A stretch of 52,646 nt of DNA from Bacteroidales bacterium (GTDB lineage Bacteria; Bacteroidota; Bacteroidia; Bacteroidales; UBA3663). Where the stretch lies: the NCBI GenBank assembly GCA_024694125.1, contig JAILKE010000023.1:1-52646 (forward strand), in the 5' to 3' direction. The position numbers and the translations under genes are program-made. Positions within the stretch are counted from its first letter, which is position 1. Each line of letters begins with the position of its first letter. Below, piece after piece: positions 27,417 through 37,900 of this stretch. The notes beneath the pieces were generated by a model, which was not told the origin of the DNA, made no database searches, and worked only from the letters and a program-made list of their open reading frames with translations.

Positions 27417-29408
27417 TTACTCCGTCTTCTTCTCATCGGCCACGGCATCTTCCCAGTTGTCGAACATAGGGATAGAGGCATCGTAGCCATCGTAACCATA
27501 ATTCTGAGCCAACTGTGCACCGTTGTTGGCCGTGATGGCTTCGTTCGGAATGGGCCAGAAGAGGTTACGCTTGTCAATTCTATAGTTGAGCGCCTTGGCA
27601 TTACCGGAACTGATGGTATAGCCACGGTTGTAGATATTGTACTTGACACAACGCTGGTACCAGTAGCTGCCACCGTCAGCCTCGGTGCCACTCTGCTTGT
27701 CCCAGGTGTCGGCGCTGTAGGTGTTGCCCCATTCGTCGGGCACGCCACTGTGGGCCAGGCACATCGAGACTCGGGTCAGCTCCACATTGCGCATCTCCTC
27801 GAGATAGAGCTCGCGGGCACGCTCATTGACGATGTCACCGATATTGACCGTAGTGTACATGGTTGCTGCATTGGCACGCTTGCGCACTTCGTTGACATCG
27901 GCTGCTGCATCGGCTGCACGACCCTGGTAGAGTTTAGCCTCGGCACGGAGCAGATAGGTCTCGGCCAAGCGGAACAGGTACATGTTGCCGTTGCTGCCCT
28001 TGCGCACACCCTGCCAGTCGTTGGTACCCATATCGGCATCAGCCACTGCATCATTGTAGTAGAACTTGTAGAGCGGATGGTCGAACCAGCTGCGGATGGT
28101 ATCAGGGCAGAGCAATGCTCCGGTCTCGGGATGATAGAGCATGAAGTTCTTGCCGAACCACTCGGGCGAATCAGGATTATTATAGGTAATATCGGTCATG
28201 TTGACCCAGTTACCCACCTCGCTGTTGTGGCGCAGGTCCTGACGGTCTATTGCGCCATCAGCACCACGCCACAGTCCATACTGAGCGTAGAAGCTGAGTC
28301 GCATGGTAGCGATACCACGACCCAGGGCCTGAACCCACGAACTATTGATGTCGTAGTTCTTGGTGTCCTTGCGGGCATAGCGCATACCGGCCTGCTTGCC
28401 TGCAGGGTCCTTCATTCCGCCGTTGTTCCAGAATGGGCTGAAGATACGCATCGTGGTGAACGAGAGCAATGCCTGCTCGGACAGATTGGGTATGCCCATG
28501 ATGCACTCCTTGTTGAACGAACCGATCTTGTTCTCCGGACGGTGCAGGTCCCAGATGACGTTGCGGGTGATGGGCCAGGTCTCGGGACAACCGCCAGGGT
28601 TGTTGGTACCGAAGGACTCCGTCATCAACTCCAGGCCATGATTGGCAATCAGGTCATCGGCCATCTTCTCGGCCTTGGCATACTCGCCGACAGCCAGATA
28701 GCACTTGATGAGCAGGTGCATACATGCCTCCTGATTGACCTCGCCATAGTACTGGCACTTGGACTGCGTGGGAACATGCTCGACGGCGAACTCCAGGTCA
28801 TGGACCAGCATCTGGAGGATAGCCTCCTTCTTGGTTGACTTGTAGTTCTGCTTAGGACGGTCTATGATACGGGTGACCAATGGCAGGTCGCCGAACCAGA
28901 AGACCATGTCGTAGTAGTTGAGTGCACGATGGAAGAGGGCGCGACCCTTGTAGCAGTCGCGTGTCTCCTCGCTCAGTTCGGTCACGTCGTCTATGTACGA
29001 GAGCACCGTATTGGCATACTTGATGCCATTGAAACGTTCATTCCATATCCACATGATGTGGTTGCCGTCGGTGTTGTTGAGCAGTCCCGAGGTAGGCTGA
29101 ATCTTGTCTGCCAGGTTGTCTTGCAGGTCGGTGGCTCCGGCATCGGTCTTGCCGTACAGAGCCATGTCCGAGAATATGTAGTCCGAGGTAATTGGGGCAT
29201 TGTTGGCATTGCCCGATGAATAGTGGTAACGTAGGTGACGATCACATACAGCCATGGCAGCCTGCAGGCCCGATTCCGTCTTATAGGTGGCACTGGGCTC
29301 GTAGAACGAGAGTGGGTCCTGTTCCAGATAATCTTCGTTACAGCTGGGCAACAGTGTCAGCGTAGCCAACATACCCAACGAGCAACTCAAGAATTTGATA
29401 TGTTTCAT
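27417..29408 (-). CDS. susD: SusD/RagB-type glycan-binding lipoprotein
   Basis: Outer-membrane glycan-binding lipoprotein that caps its SusC transporter. The 663-residue protein has lipobox Cys23 (LLPSCNED), the helical TPR-like N-terminal half, the ALFHRALNYYDMVFWFGDLPLV motif region (split here at PLV), and the C-terminal LRAEAKLYQG and RRNLFWPIP-like parts. It lies 21 bp downstream of the SusC gene. Confidence 0.94.
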   Translation of the reverse strand: MKHIKFLSCSLGMLATLTLLPSCNEDYLEQDPLSFYEPSATYKTESGLQAAMAVCDRHLRYHYSSGNANNAPITSDYIFSDMALYGKTDAGATDLQDNLADKIQPTSGLLNNTDGNHIMWIWNERFNGIKYANTVLSYIDDVTELSEETRDCYKGRALFHRALNYYDMVFWFGDLPLVTRIIDRPKQNYKSTKKEAILQMLVHDLEFAVEHVPTQSKCQYYGEVNQEACMHLLIKCYLAVGEYAKAEKMADDLIANHGLELMTESFGTNNPGGCPETWPITRNVIWDLHRPENKIGSFNKECIMGIPNLSEQALLSFTTMRIFSPFWNNGGMKDPAGKQAGMRYARKDTKNYDINSSWVQALGRGIATMRLSFYAQYGLWRGADGAIDRQDLRHNSEVGNWVNMTDITYNNPDSPEWFGKNFMLYHPETGALLCPDTIRSWFDHPLYKFYYNDAVADADMGTNDWQGVRKGSNGNMYLFRLAETYLLRAEAKLYQGRAADAAADVNEVRKRANAATMYTTVNIGDIVNERARELYLEEMRNVELTRVSMCLAHSGVPDEWGNTYSADTWDKQSGTEADGGSYWYQRCVKYNIYNRGYTISSGNAKALNYRIDKRNLFWPIPNEAITANNGAQLAQNYGYDGYDASIPMFDNWEDAVADEKKTE

Positions 29409-29429
29409 AATTGTTTTCGAGGTAAAGAG

Positions 29430-32400
29430 TTAGAATGTGAAATTAAAGCCGAGGTTATAGATACGGTTGGCCATGCCACCGGTCTCTATATCACCGAACT
29501 CCCAGGTCTTGTCGCCGCCAAAGATGGCAACGTTGCGGACAGAAGCAGTGACGTGGATGCGGTCCACCATCATCTTCTTGGACCACTGGCTCGGAATGGT
29601 ATAACCCAGCGAGATGTTGTCCAGACGGACAAACGAAGCCTTGTACACCTTGGAAGGATCCGAAGCACCTGCAGGACCTGCTGCATCCAGACGGACATAG
29701 TCGTTGGTCGGATTCTCGGGCAACCAGTAGCTCTGCTTGTACTGGTTCATACCGCGTGACATACAGTCAGCAGTATTGGCCTTGTTCAGGTAGTAATTGG
29801 ATACACGGTGGTGACCCATGTAGCTGTAGAGGTTGAACGAGATATCGAATGAATTCCACAGGCGGAAATCATTGCGCAGGTTCCAATATACAGGAGCGGT
29901 GCGGCGACCCAGGAACTTCTTGTCCTTGTCATTATAGACTGGAGTGCGGCTGCCGTCGGCATTGATCTTGTCATCCTCCGTGCAGATATTGGCAACCTTG
30001 GGATCACCTGGCACCTGACCACACAGGGCAGCCTCCTCGGCCTCATCTACCTGCCAGGTGCCGATTACCTCATAGTCCCAGATCTCATCGACCGACTTAC
30101 CGATGAACCATCCGTTCGATGTATCGTCACGCTCCTTGCCATCCTCGTCGTAATCATAGTAGAGGTGCTTGATCTCGTTCTTGTTGTACGAGAAGGTGAG
30201 CGTGCTGGTCCAACGGAAATCGTGGTTCTCCATATTGACCGAGTTGAGAGCTATCTCCAGACCGCTGTTCTTGACCTCACCCAAGTTGGTACCGATGGAG
30301 CCGAAGCCCGAGAAGCCTGGCAGACGCTGCTTCATGATCATATCCTTGGTAGTCTTGTTGTAGTAATCGATGCTACCACTCAGACGACCACTCAGGACAG
30401 AGAAGTCCAGACCGACATTGACAGCCTCGGTAGCCTCCCACTTCAAGTTAGGATTGGCCAGACGGTCCATCATCAGGTACTTCATGTCGGTAGCCACAGC
30501 TCCGGCTGCGTTCAGGTAGTCCATCGTGGCACCTGCACCGGCACCGAGGTTGGCAAGTGACAGGTATGGATCGGCCAGCGAACGGTTACCATTGCGACCC
30601 CACGAGAGACGCAGTTTGCCCGATTCAAGCCAATCCAGGTCACAGAACTCCTCGTTGGTAAATGTCCACGCACCTGAGACAGATGGGAAGGTAGCCCAGG
30701 GGTTGGATGCACCGAAGGCCGAGTAACCATCCTTACGCACGGTAGCAGTCAGCATATAGCGGTCATCGAAACTATAGAAGAGACGAGCCAGGTAGGCAGC
30801 TGCTGTGGTGTGGGTATCGTTGGTCGAGAAGTTGCTGTTCTCCTTCGTACCATTCTGTGTATTGTGGAATCCGAGTGCATCCGATGGCAGGACGAGGCGA
30901 GACTGGATATTGTCCGACCAGTAGCGGTGATTCTCGGCCTCCTGTGCCAGGGTAAGGATGACGTGATGACGGTCAGCGAAGGTGTAGTCCCAGTTGATGG
31001 TGTTGTTGAGCGTATAGTCGAAATTCTTGGCCCAGCCACGGTTCACACCCTTCTCCTTGGGATCGCAGTTAGGCAGATCGCTCGACATGAAGTAACGGTC
31101 ATAGAAGAACTGGTAACGTGGAGCGACATTGAAGTCGTAGGTGATGTTGAAAGGCAACTTGACCTTGGCCGAGAAGATGGTGTTCAGGATGGTGTAGCCC
31201 TTCTCCAGGTCATAGTACTGACGGTCGGCGAAGAAGTTGTAACCATAGTGCAACTGACTGTCCATGGGGAACTGCTTGTAGGAGCCATCCTCATTGTAGG
31301 CAGTAGCAAATGGGCTGAGTCGCATCATCGTCACATAGGAATAGGGATCCTGCTCGGTACCGAGGTCGATGGCGATGTTGCCGTCCGAACGGTCCTGGAA
31401 GTTGACATTGGCGCTGATTTCGAGCCAGTTGGTCACCTTGCCACTCAGTTTGATGTTGGAACGGAAAGTCTCATACTCATCGCCGGATGTCACACCTTCA
31501 TTCTTCATCCAGCCGAAAGAGAGATAATAGTTGACCTTCTCCGTAGCACCGCTCACACTGGCATTGTAGTCCTGACGGAAACCAGTGCGGAAGACCATGT
31601 CCTCCCAGTCGGTGGTGGTACCTGCCAGGAATCCGGCGAAGGCATCCTTCGAATAGTCGTACATGTTGAGTCGCTTGCCATAGATGCTGCGGAGCGACTC
31701 TCCAGCCTCGTTGGTCGTGTAGGCAGCCCACTCATCCTGTGTCACGCCATACTGAGCAAGATTGTCTGGATTGTCGTAGTAACCAGGCTTCTTGTCACCC
31801 TTGACATAGTAGCTGTAGTCACCGTTGCTGTCAAATCCGAGTGTTGGAGTCTTGTAATAGTCCTCACGGTACTTCAGGTAACCATCAGCGCTGTATGGGT
31901 GACGGAATGTAGCCTTGGTGTCGAGGCCGAAGTTGGCCGACACGTTGATGACAGGCTTGCCGAGCTTACCCTTCTTGGTCGTGATGATGATGACGCCGCT
32001 GGCTGCACGCGCACCGTAAATGGCGGTGGAAGAGGCATCCTTCAGGACATCAATCTGCCCGATGTCATCCGGGTTGATCTCCGACAGTTCGCCGTAGAAG
32101 ATCATACCATCCACTACGAGCAGTGGCGAGTTGTGACCACCCTCATTGTACACCGAGTTCTGACCACGCACTTGGATAGAGCCGCCGCCCTTGGCCGAAG
32201 TGCTCATACCTACCTGCAGGCCGGCTGCACCACGCAGCAAGTCCTGGACCGTAGGTGGATTGGTATCACCCAGCTTGTCCGGATTGATCTGTGTGACTGC
32301 ACCGGTGAGGTCCTTCTTGCGCATCGAACCGTAGCCGACCACGACTACCTCTTCGAGCTCCTTGTTGTCGTCCAGAGTCACATTGATATTGGTGCGGCCT

Positions 32401-32684
32401 CCCACAGCCACTTCCTGCGACTCCATACCTACATAGCTGAATATCAGTGTTGCATCTGCAGGTACTTTGATTGAATATGCACCATCCACATCTGTGATGG
32501 TACCGTTGTTGGCCCCTTTCTGTTGTACAGTGGCACCGGGCGTGGGACCAGAGCTGTCGCTCACGGTGCCTTTTACTACGATAGTCTGTGCGTGCAACGG
32601 CATGAAGACTGCCAGGGCACATAGCATTAGAAAGAGGTGACGTGCCTTCACTTTTCCATGCGTTAGATAACTTCTAAGGTTCAT
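29430..32684 (-). CDS. susC: SusC/RagA-type TonB-dependent transporter
   Basis: Outer-membrane importer of oligosaccharides, 1084 residues. Signal peptide about 1-32, a carboxypeptidase-like domain (VKGTVSDSSGPTPGATVQ), a TonB-box-like EEVVVVGYG, the plug (LLRGAAGLQVG) and a beta-barrel ending in YNLGFNFTF. First gene of the operon that continues with susD and the GH88 fusion. Confidence 0.96.
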   Translation of the reverse strand: MNLRSYLTHGKVKARHLFLMLCALAVFMPLHAQTIVVKGTVSDSSGPTPGATVQQKGANNGTITDVDGAYSIKVPADATLIFSYVGMESQEVAVGGRTNINVTLDDNKELEEVVVVGYGSMRKKDLTGAVTQINPDKLGDTNPPTVQDLLRGAAGLQVGMSTSAKGGGSIQVRGQNSVYNEGGHNSPLLVVDGMIFYGELSEINPDDIGQIDVLKDASSTAIYGARAASGVIIITTKKGKLGKPVINVSANFGLDTKATFRHPYSADGYLKYREDYYKTPTLGFDSNGDYSYYVKGDKKPGYYDNPDNLAQYGVTQDEWAAYTTNEAGESLRSIYGKRLNMYDYSKDAFAGFLAGTTTDWEDMVFRTGFRQDYNASVSGATEKVNYYLSFGWMKNEGVTSGDEYETFRSNIKLSGKVTNWLEISANVNFQDRSDGNIAIDLGTEQDPYSYVTMMRLSPFATAYNEDGSYKQFPMDSQLHYGYNFFADRQYYDLEKGYTILNTIFSAKVKLPFNITYDFNVAPRYQFFYDRYFMSSDLPNCDPKEKGVNRGWAKNFDYTLNNTINWDYTFADRHHVILTLAQEAENHRYWSDNIQSRLVLPSDALGFHNTQNGTKENSNFSTNDTHTTAAAYLARLFYSFDDRYMLTATVRKDGYSAFGASNPWATFPSVSGAWTFTNEEFCDLDWLESGKLRLSWGRNGNRSLADPYLSLANLGAGAGATMDYLNAAGAVATDMKYLMMDRLANPNLKWEATEAVNVGLDFSVLSGRLSGSIDYYNKTTKDMIMKQRLPGFSGFGSIGTNLGEVKNSGLEIALNSVNMENHDFRWTSTLTFSYNKNEIKHLYYDYDEDGKERDDTSNGWFIGKSVDEIWDYEVIGTWQVDEAEEAALCGQVPGDPKVANICTEDDKINADGSRTPVYNDKDKKFLGRRTAPVYWNLRNDFRLWNSFDISFNLYSYMGHHRVSNYYLNKANTADCMSRGMNQYKQSYWLPENPTNDYVRLDAAGPAGASDPSKVYKASFVRLDNISLGYTIPSQWSKKMMVDRIHVTASVRNVAIFGGDKTWEFGDIETGGMANRIYNLGFNFTF

Positions 32685-32819
32685 TATTCTGTGAATTAAA
32701 GTGAATAAATTAAGGTGATGTTGTGTATCTGTGTTTCGGTAGTTAAGGAAGGGGGAGAACCACTGCTCTCCTCATTATTTATTTGGTAAAATACTGGATT
32801 ATCCGTCGAAGACTGGCGG

Positions 32820-32900
32820 CAAAGTTATAGTAAAAATGCAAATGAATGTTTTATATGCGCATATCAATAGGGTGCTCAAATCAGTCTTGCCCGATTTGAG
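32820..32900 (-). promoter_or_regulatory. susC promoter region with inverted-repeat operator
   Basis: CTCAAATC (32875-32882) and GATTTGAG (32893-32900) form an 8-bp inverted repeat. Downstream in the susC direction is TAACTTTG (32820-32827), a -7 box without a properly spaced -33 box, as expected for an activator-dependent promoter. The hybrid regulator transcribed divergently is the obvious candidate activator. Confidence 0.6.
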
Positions 32901-32945
32901 AGCGCTAATGCCCGATTCGTGTACCGCAATATCTGGGGCATTTAA

Positions 32946-32976
32946 TTGGTTAATTTCGAAGATTTCAGTATCTTTG
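32946..32976 (+). promoter_or_regulatory. Promoter of the hybrid regulator gene
   Basis: TTGG (32946-32949), a 19 bp spacer and TATCTTTG (32969-32976). Transcription would start near 32984, about 40 nt before the start codon. Confidence 0.7.
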
Positions 32977-33026
32977 CAGCGTTGATTGGATATTGTATAT
33001 ACCCATAAAAATAGCTTTTAACCGGA

Positions 33027-36000
33027 ATGCATACTGCACAACTTCGTATTTGGCTGTTGCTCGTGATGAGCATAGTCGGGTGGAGCGCCGAGGCTCTGCC
33101 CTCGTACCGCGTGACCGAACATCTGCTCATCAATGGGGGATTGTCCAACAACTATGTACGCGACATGGTTCTAGACGACAAGGGACGTCTGTGGATAGCC
33201 ACCGAGTCGGGACTGGACGTCTATGACGGCGCCGACTACCGCTGTTACAACTCGTTCAACTCGCCGTTGAGCACCAACATGGTCAATGTACTGTGGTTCG
33301 ACGAGGCGGCGCACCTCCTGTGGATAGGTACCAAGGGCCGTGGACTGGCCCGATTGGACACCGAATCAGGGCAGATGGCTCTAATCAATACCCCGGACAG
33401 TTCTTTGGTCAATGTCCGCTGCATATTGCCCGATCAGAGAGGCAGACTGTGGTTGGTCAGCGCCGACAGACTGCTGCTGGCTGACCGCGAGACCGGGACC
33501 GTGACACCCGTATGGGACGATACGCTGGGACATCAGTTCCGATGTGCCATCGACGACGGCCACGGCAACCTGCTGGTGGGCACACACATGAGCGGCACCT
33601 ATCTGTACAATGCCCGCACCGGGCAACTCGACCCGCTGCAACCGGAGGGTGCACTGGATGAGCGCATCAAGGTCAACCTAATGGTCAAGGACCTGTACGG
33701 CCGCATCTGGATAGCGACCAACCAGGGTATATGGATATACCGCAGCGGCGAGTTCCGTCTGAAGCGTTTCGAGCACCTGGGTCCACGCGAGGTCTTCCAC
33801 CTGCTGGAAATTGATGACCAGCACCTGTGGTATGCCTCGAACTCCAATATATGGAGCATCGACCTGAAGAGCGGCGAGGTGAGTCCCGTCATGATAGAGG
33901 ATGGTCAGACCTCTCAGTCCGGCATCCAGAAGATCTACCGCGACCCGTGCCAGAACATCTGGATAGGTGGCAGCGGCAACGGCATCGACTTCATCAGTCA
34001 CGAGGAACCCGCCTTCCGTCGCATCAACGACAACCCCTTCTGGGGCATATATGCCGAGGGTGATACCGTGTGGGTAGGTTCGAAGAACGAGATAATGGCG
34101 TACCGCGGCACCGAACTGATCCAACGCGTGCAGATAGCCCAGGGCATCATGTATGGAGGGTCGGTCATATCGATCAATGGAGATGGAGCCGACCTGCTCT
34201 ACCTGGCGGTACCGTACCACATGCTGTCGTACAACAAGAAGACGGGCCGCATACGCGAGATAACATCCAGCAGCGGACACAGTATCGAGGCGCTCACCTT
34301 CTATCGTCAGGAGGACGGCACGCTGTGGATCACTGCCAACGATGGCGTCTATACCCTGCGCGACGGCACGGTAACCGAGGTCGAAGGCATCAACCGCGTT
34401 CTGAGCCGTCAGTCCGCCCACGGCGTGAGACAGGACCGGCAGGGCAAGATATGGGTGGCAACCTACGAGAACGGCATCTACCTCTTCGACCCTCAGTACC
34501 GGCTGTTGTGCCAACTGTCGCAGCAGACTGGCTTTGTCTCCAACTCCGTTCAGCACTTGAAGTTCGACAGCCAGGGCCGCCTCTGGATGTCCACACCCGA
34601 TGGTCCCTGCTGCATACCGGACACACGCTATCCGGACCAATATGTGAGCTACGGATACAAGGAGGGTCTGCGCGACACCTATGTGCGAGCCATTCAGGGT
34701 GACAAGGAGGGCAACATCTGGGTATCGACCAACAACGGCATCTCCATGCTGCGCCGGGACAGCCACACCTTCATCAACTACAGTCAGGACGACTATCTGC
34801 CCGTCAATAACTTGATAGGCGGTGCTGTGCTGCTCAGCGACGGCGCCCTCATCTTCAACTCCATCGAGGGCCTGTGCTACTGTACACCCTCAGCACTGAC
34901 CCGTCCGCGCCGTCCTGCCCAGGTATGGCTCAAGGCGTTCCAGGTCCTGTCATCGGGCGAAGCTGACAATGTGACCGCCGATGTGCGTCCCGACTGCAAC
35001 GGCGTGTATTACCTGGACCACGACAGGAGTTCGTTCCGACTGGTGATAGGCAGCCGCGACTACACCGAGAGCCGCCAACTGGAATACGAATACCACACTG
35101 GCAGCAGCGATGACCGATGGATGCCCTGCCACAAGGGGACGGTCGAGTTCCGCAACCTGCAGCCCGGCCGTTACCCCATCCGTATCCGCGTGCGGGTCAA
35201 GGGACAGGACTGGCACGCGGACGACGTTCTGTCGGTCCCTGTCTGCATACGCCATCCCTGGTGGTCGGGCATCTGGGCACGCATCGTCTATTTGCTCCTG
35301 GCTGGCGGTGTGATAACGCTCTTCCTGCTGCACTACCGCCGTCGCCTGCGCCTCAAGGCCAAGCTCGACCTGGTGCGCCGCCGCAATACTGCCGAACGGG
35401 AACGCAATGCCGAACGTCTGCATTTCTTCACCAACATCACGCACGAACTGAAGACTCCCCTCTCGCTCGTCCTCGCGCCACTGGAGCAGCTGCTCGAGGA
35501 CAAGACGCTCCGAGCACCGCAGTTGAAACGTATTCAGTTGGTCTATGACAGCGCTCTCCGGCTCTCGGACCTGTGCAACAAACTGCTCGATTTCCGCCGT
35601 GCCGAGATGCACAACCGCTCATTGCACCCCACCATGGGCCAATTGAGCACTGTTATCAACGAGGTGGGCCAGACCTTCATCGCTCTCAACTCGAACCCCA
35701 ACCTGCGTATCGTGGTACAATGCGAGGAGGAGGAGAGACCCATGTCGTTCGACGCCGACGTGGTGCACACCATCATCGAGAACCTCATGTCGAACGCAGT
35801 CAAATATACCCCTACGGGACAGGTCTCATTGAGCCTGCACTACGAGGCCGAAGGAGACCTGCGCCACGCCATCATCCAGGTGAGCGACACTGGCTACGGC
35901 ATCGCACCCGATGCCCTGCCCCACATCTACGAGCGCTACTACCAGGCCCAAGGCCCTCACCAGGCTTCGGGCACAGGCATCGGACTGGCACTGGTCCGTT

Positions 36001-36983
36001 CATTGGTCGAACTGCATGGTGCACAGATATCGGTGGAGAGCGTAGTGGATCAGGGCACCACCTTCACGGTGCGGCTGTCCGATGCCCTCCCCTCCGCTCC
36101 TGCCCCATCCCAGACGTCGGGCCCACTCCCCGCTTCAATCCCGGCAGCACAGGACGTCGAGGCTGACGCTGACCCTCGTCCATTGCTCCTGCTGGTCGAG
36201 GACGACTTCCAGATTGTAGATTTCGTGGCCAATGCACTGGCTGACGAATATGTAGTACTGCGCGCCTACAACGGTGCCGAGGGCCGAGACCTGGCCTTCG
36301 AACGTATCCCGGACCTGATCATCACCGACCTGATGATGCCCGTGATGGATGGCGGTACGATGTGCCGTACACTGAAACAGGACATCCGCACCTGCCACAT
36401 CCCTATAGTGATGCTCACTGCTCGCGACCAACAGGCGGACCAACTGGAAGGCTACGAGAACGGCGCAGACAGCTACCTGACCAAGCCCTTCAGCCTCAAG
36501 ATGCTGCGCAGCCGTCTGCAGAACCTGCTCGCTGCCCGCTCCCGCATGGCTGCCTGGCTGAATCAACGCAGCCTGCAGCAACTCTCGGCCGCGCCATCGG
36601 CCATCGGCTCCGAACCTGCACATCCGTCCCAGCCGGAACAGGAGGAAACGCTATCGGCCTACGACCGCGCCTTCCTGGACGACATCTCGAAGTATGTCAT
36701 TGCCCACATCTCGACCGAGTCCATCCGCATGGAGGATGTGGCTACTGCCCTACGCATCAGTCACTCTACGCTCTACCGCAAGGTGAAGGCGCTCACGGGC
36801 CTGTCGGGCAATGAATATCTACGCAAGGTACGCATCCTGCATTGCGCCCGGTTGATGCAGACCGAGCACTGCAATGTCTCGGAAGCTGCCTTCCGCTGCG
36901 GCTTCAGCAGTCTGCCCTATTTCCGCAATGCCTTCAAGGAGGTCTTCGGCATGACCCCATCTGAATATATGAAACGTCCATAA
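33027..36983 (+). CDS. Hybrid two-component system regulator
   Basis: A single-chain sensor and regulator of 1318 residues, typical for polysaccharide loci. Signal peptide about 1-24, then two-component propeller repeats (GLSNNYVRDMVLDDKGRLWI and about a dozen more) and a Y_Y_Y domain to about 745 form the periplasmic sensor. A transmembrane helix lies at about 749-772. The kinase has His806 in HELKTP, the N box ENLMSNAVKYT, and GTGIGLAL. The receiver has Asp1101 in IITDLMMP and Lys in LTKPF. An AraC-type DNA-binding domain ends the protein. All key residues are present. It is divergent from susC and most likely controls it; the ligand would be an oligosaccharide from the target glycan. Confidence 0.96.
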   Translation: MHTAQLRIWLLLVMSIVGWSAEALPSYRVTEHLLINGGLSNNYVRDMVLDDKGRLWIATESGLDVYDGADYRCYNSFNSPLSTNMVNVLWFDEAAHLLWIGTKGRGLARLDTESGQMALINTPDSSLVNVRCILPDQRGRLWLVSADRLLLADRETGTVTPVWDDTLGHQFRCAIDDGHGNLLVGTHMSGTYLYNARTGQLDPLQPEGALDERIKVNLMVKDLYGRIWIATNQGIWIYRSGEFRLKRFEHLGPREVFHLLEIDDQHLWYASNSNIWSIDLKSGEVSPVMIEDGQTSQSGIQKIYRDPCQNIWIGGSGNGIDFISHEEPAFRRINDNPFWGIYAEGDTVWVGSKNEIMAYRGTELIQRVQIAQGIMYGGSVISINGDGADLLYLAVPYHMLSYNKKTGRIREITSSSGHSIEALTFYRQEDGTLWITANDGVYTLRDGTVTEVEGINRVLSRQSAHGVRQDRQGKIWVATYENGIYLFDPQYRLLCQLSQQTGFVSNSVQHLKFDSQGRLWMSTPDGPCCIPDTRYPDQYVSYGYKEGLRDTYVRAIQGDKEGNIWVSTNNGISMLRRDSHTFINYSQDDYLPVNNLIGGAVLLSDGALIFNSIEGLCYCTPSALTRPRRPAQVWLKAFQVLSSGEADNVTADVRPDCNGVYYLDHDRSSFRLVIGSRDYTESRQLEYEYHTGSSDDRWMPCHKGTVEFRNLQPGRYPIRIRVRVKGQDWHADDVLSVPVCIRHPWWSGIWARIVYLLLAGGVITLFLLHYRRRLRLKAKLDLVRRRNTAERERNAERLHFFTNITHELKTPLSLVLAPLEQLLEDKTLRAPQLKRIQLVYDSALRLSDLCNKLLDFRRAEMHNRSLHPTMGQLSTVINEVGQTFIALNSNPNLRIVVQCEEEERPMSFDADVVHTIIENLMSNAVKYTPTGQVSLSLHYEAEGDLRHAIIQVSDTGYGIAPDALPHIYERYYQAQGPHQASGTGIGLALVRSLVELHGAQISVESVVDQGTTFTVRLSDALPSAPAPSQTSGPLPASIPAAQDVEADADPRPLLLLVEDDFQIVDFVANALADEYVVLRAYNGAEGRDLAFERIPDLIITDLMMPVMDGGTMCRTLKQDIRTCHIPIVMLTARDQQADQLEGYENGADSYLTKPFSLKMLRSRLQNLLAARSRMAAWLNQRSLQQLSAAPSAIGSEPAHPSQPEQEETLSAYDRAFLDDISKYVIAHISTESIRMEDVATALRISHSTLYRKVKALTGLSGNEYLRKVRILHCARLMQTEHCNVSEAAFRCGFSSLPYFRNAFKEVFGMTPSEYMKRP

Positions 36984-37047
36984 GGGGATTTCAAATATAA
37001 CATTTTGCCAGCTGCGCAAAAATTTTCTGAATATTTTACAAAAGCAC

Positions 37048-37097
37048 TTTGTCACGTTCCTCGATTTTGCTACCTTTGTCGCATTGTAAGGAACGTG
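37048..37097 (+). promoter_or_regulatory. Amidotransferase promoter with operator-like inverted repeat
   Basis: TTTG (37048-37051), 19 bp, TACCTTTG (37071-37078). CACGTTCCT (37053-37061) and AGGAACGTG (37089-37097) form a perfect 9-bp inverted repeat around the -7 box, placed where a bound dimer would block polymerase. Confidence 0.72.
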
Positions 37098-37151
37098 AAG
37101 GTATTGTATGGTTGCTGGGCAACCAGTTATATTCAGTTATTTGAGATTATT

Positions 37152-37865
37152 ATGGGAAAAACTATCAAGATCAATATTCTCCTGTGTGATACATTTCCGG
37201 GTTTATTGCCCGATTTCATTCCATCGTATGCATCTATGTTCTTCGACCTGTTCAACTCGGTGTCGGACAATGTCTCTTTCGAAGTCTTTCCAGTGATGCA
37301 ATCCGTCTGGCCCACATCAATCCAGCGCGACCAGATATACCTGATTACGGGTTGCAATCGTTCTGTATATGAGGACGAAGGATGGATAGTACAGTTGCTG
37401 CAATGGATCAGGGAGGCTCATGCAGTCCGAGCCAAGGTCATTGGCATCTGCTTCGGGCATCAGGCCATAGTGCAGGCCCTGGGCGGCAAGGTAGAACGCT
37501 ATTCTGGCGGATGGGGCGTAGGCATACGCGCATCCCAAGTCACGGAAGACGAATTCGCTCACTGTCTGCCCGATGGTCAGATGCGGCTATTGTACAATCA
37601 CCACGACCAGGTCACACGCCTGCCAGAGGGTGCCACTGTATTGGCATCCAGTCCATTCTGCCGGTATGAAGCACTGCGCGTCGGGCACAATATTTACTCC
37701 TTCCAGGGTCACCCGGAGTACACTCCCGAGTACGAACTCCACCTATTGCGTCTCCACGCTGACAATGAGGATCCCGAGGTCAAACGCCGCGCCACCATAT
37801 CCATCGAGCAACAGACACACCAGGGCGCCATCATCGCCGCATTCCTGCTGGAACAACTGAGCTGA
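37152..37865 (+). CDS. Class I glutamine amidotransferase-like protein
   Basis: A 237-residue stand-alone class I glutamine amidotransferase domain. The nucleophile elbow is GICFGHQAI, and the His-Glu pair is in FQGHPEY. Such proteins resemble the GATase half of GMP synthase; stand-alone versions act on gamma-glutamyl compounds or unknown substrates. No synthase partner is adjacent. The start at 37152 (MGKTIKINILL) begins the first beta strand; the upstream frame crosses the promoter. Confidence 0.8.
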   Translation: MGKTIKINILLCDTFPGLLPDFIPSYASMFFDLFNSVSDNVSFEVFPVMQSVWPTSIQRDQIYLITGCNRSVYEDEGWIVQLLQWIREAHAVRAKVIGICFGHQAIVQALGGKVERYSGGWGVGIRASQVTEDEFAHCLPDGQMRLLYNHHDQVTRLPEGATVLASSPFCRYEALRVGHNIYSFQGHPEYTPEYELHLLRLHADNEDPEVKRRATISIEQQTHQGAIIAAFLLEQLS

Positions 37866-37900
37866 TGCGTTCCCGACCGAAGAAAACGAGATATGAATCA

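Noticed and set aside
27750-28838. Antisense frame over susD
   Set aside because: The sense strand encodes a clear SusD; the antisense frame has no motif.
30810-32474. 554-codon antisense frame over susC
   Set aside because: Mirror of a well-supported TonB-dependent transporter.
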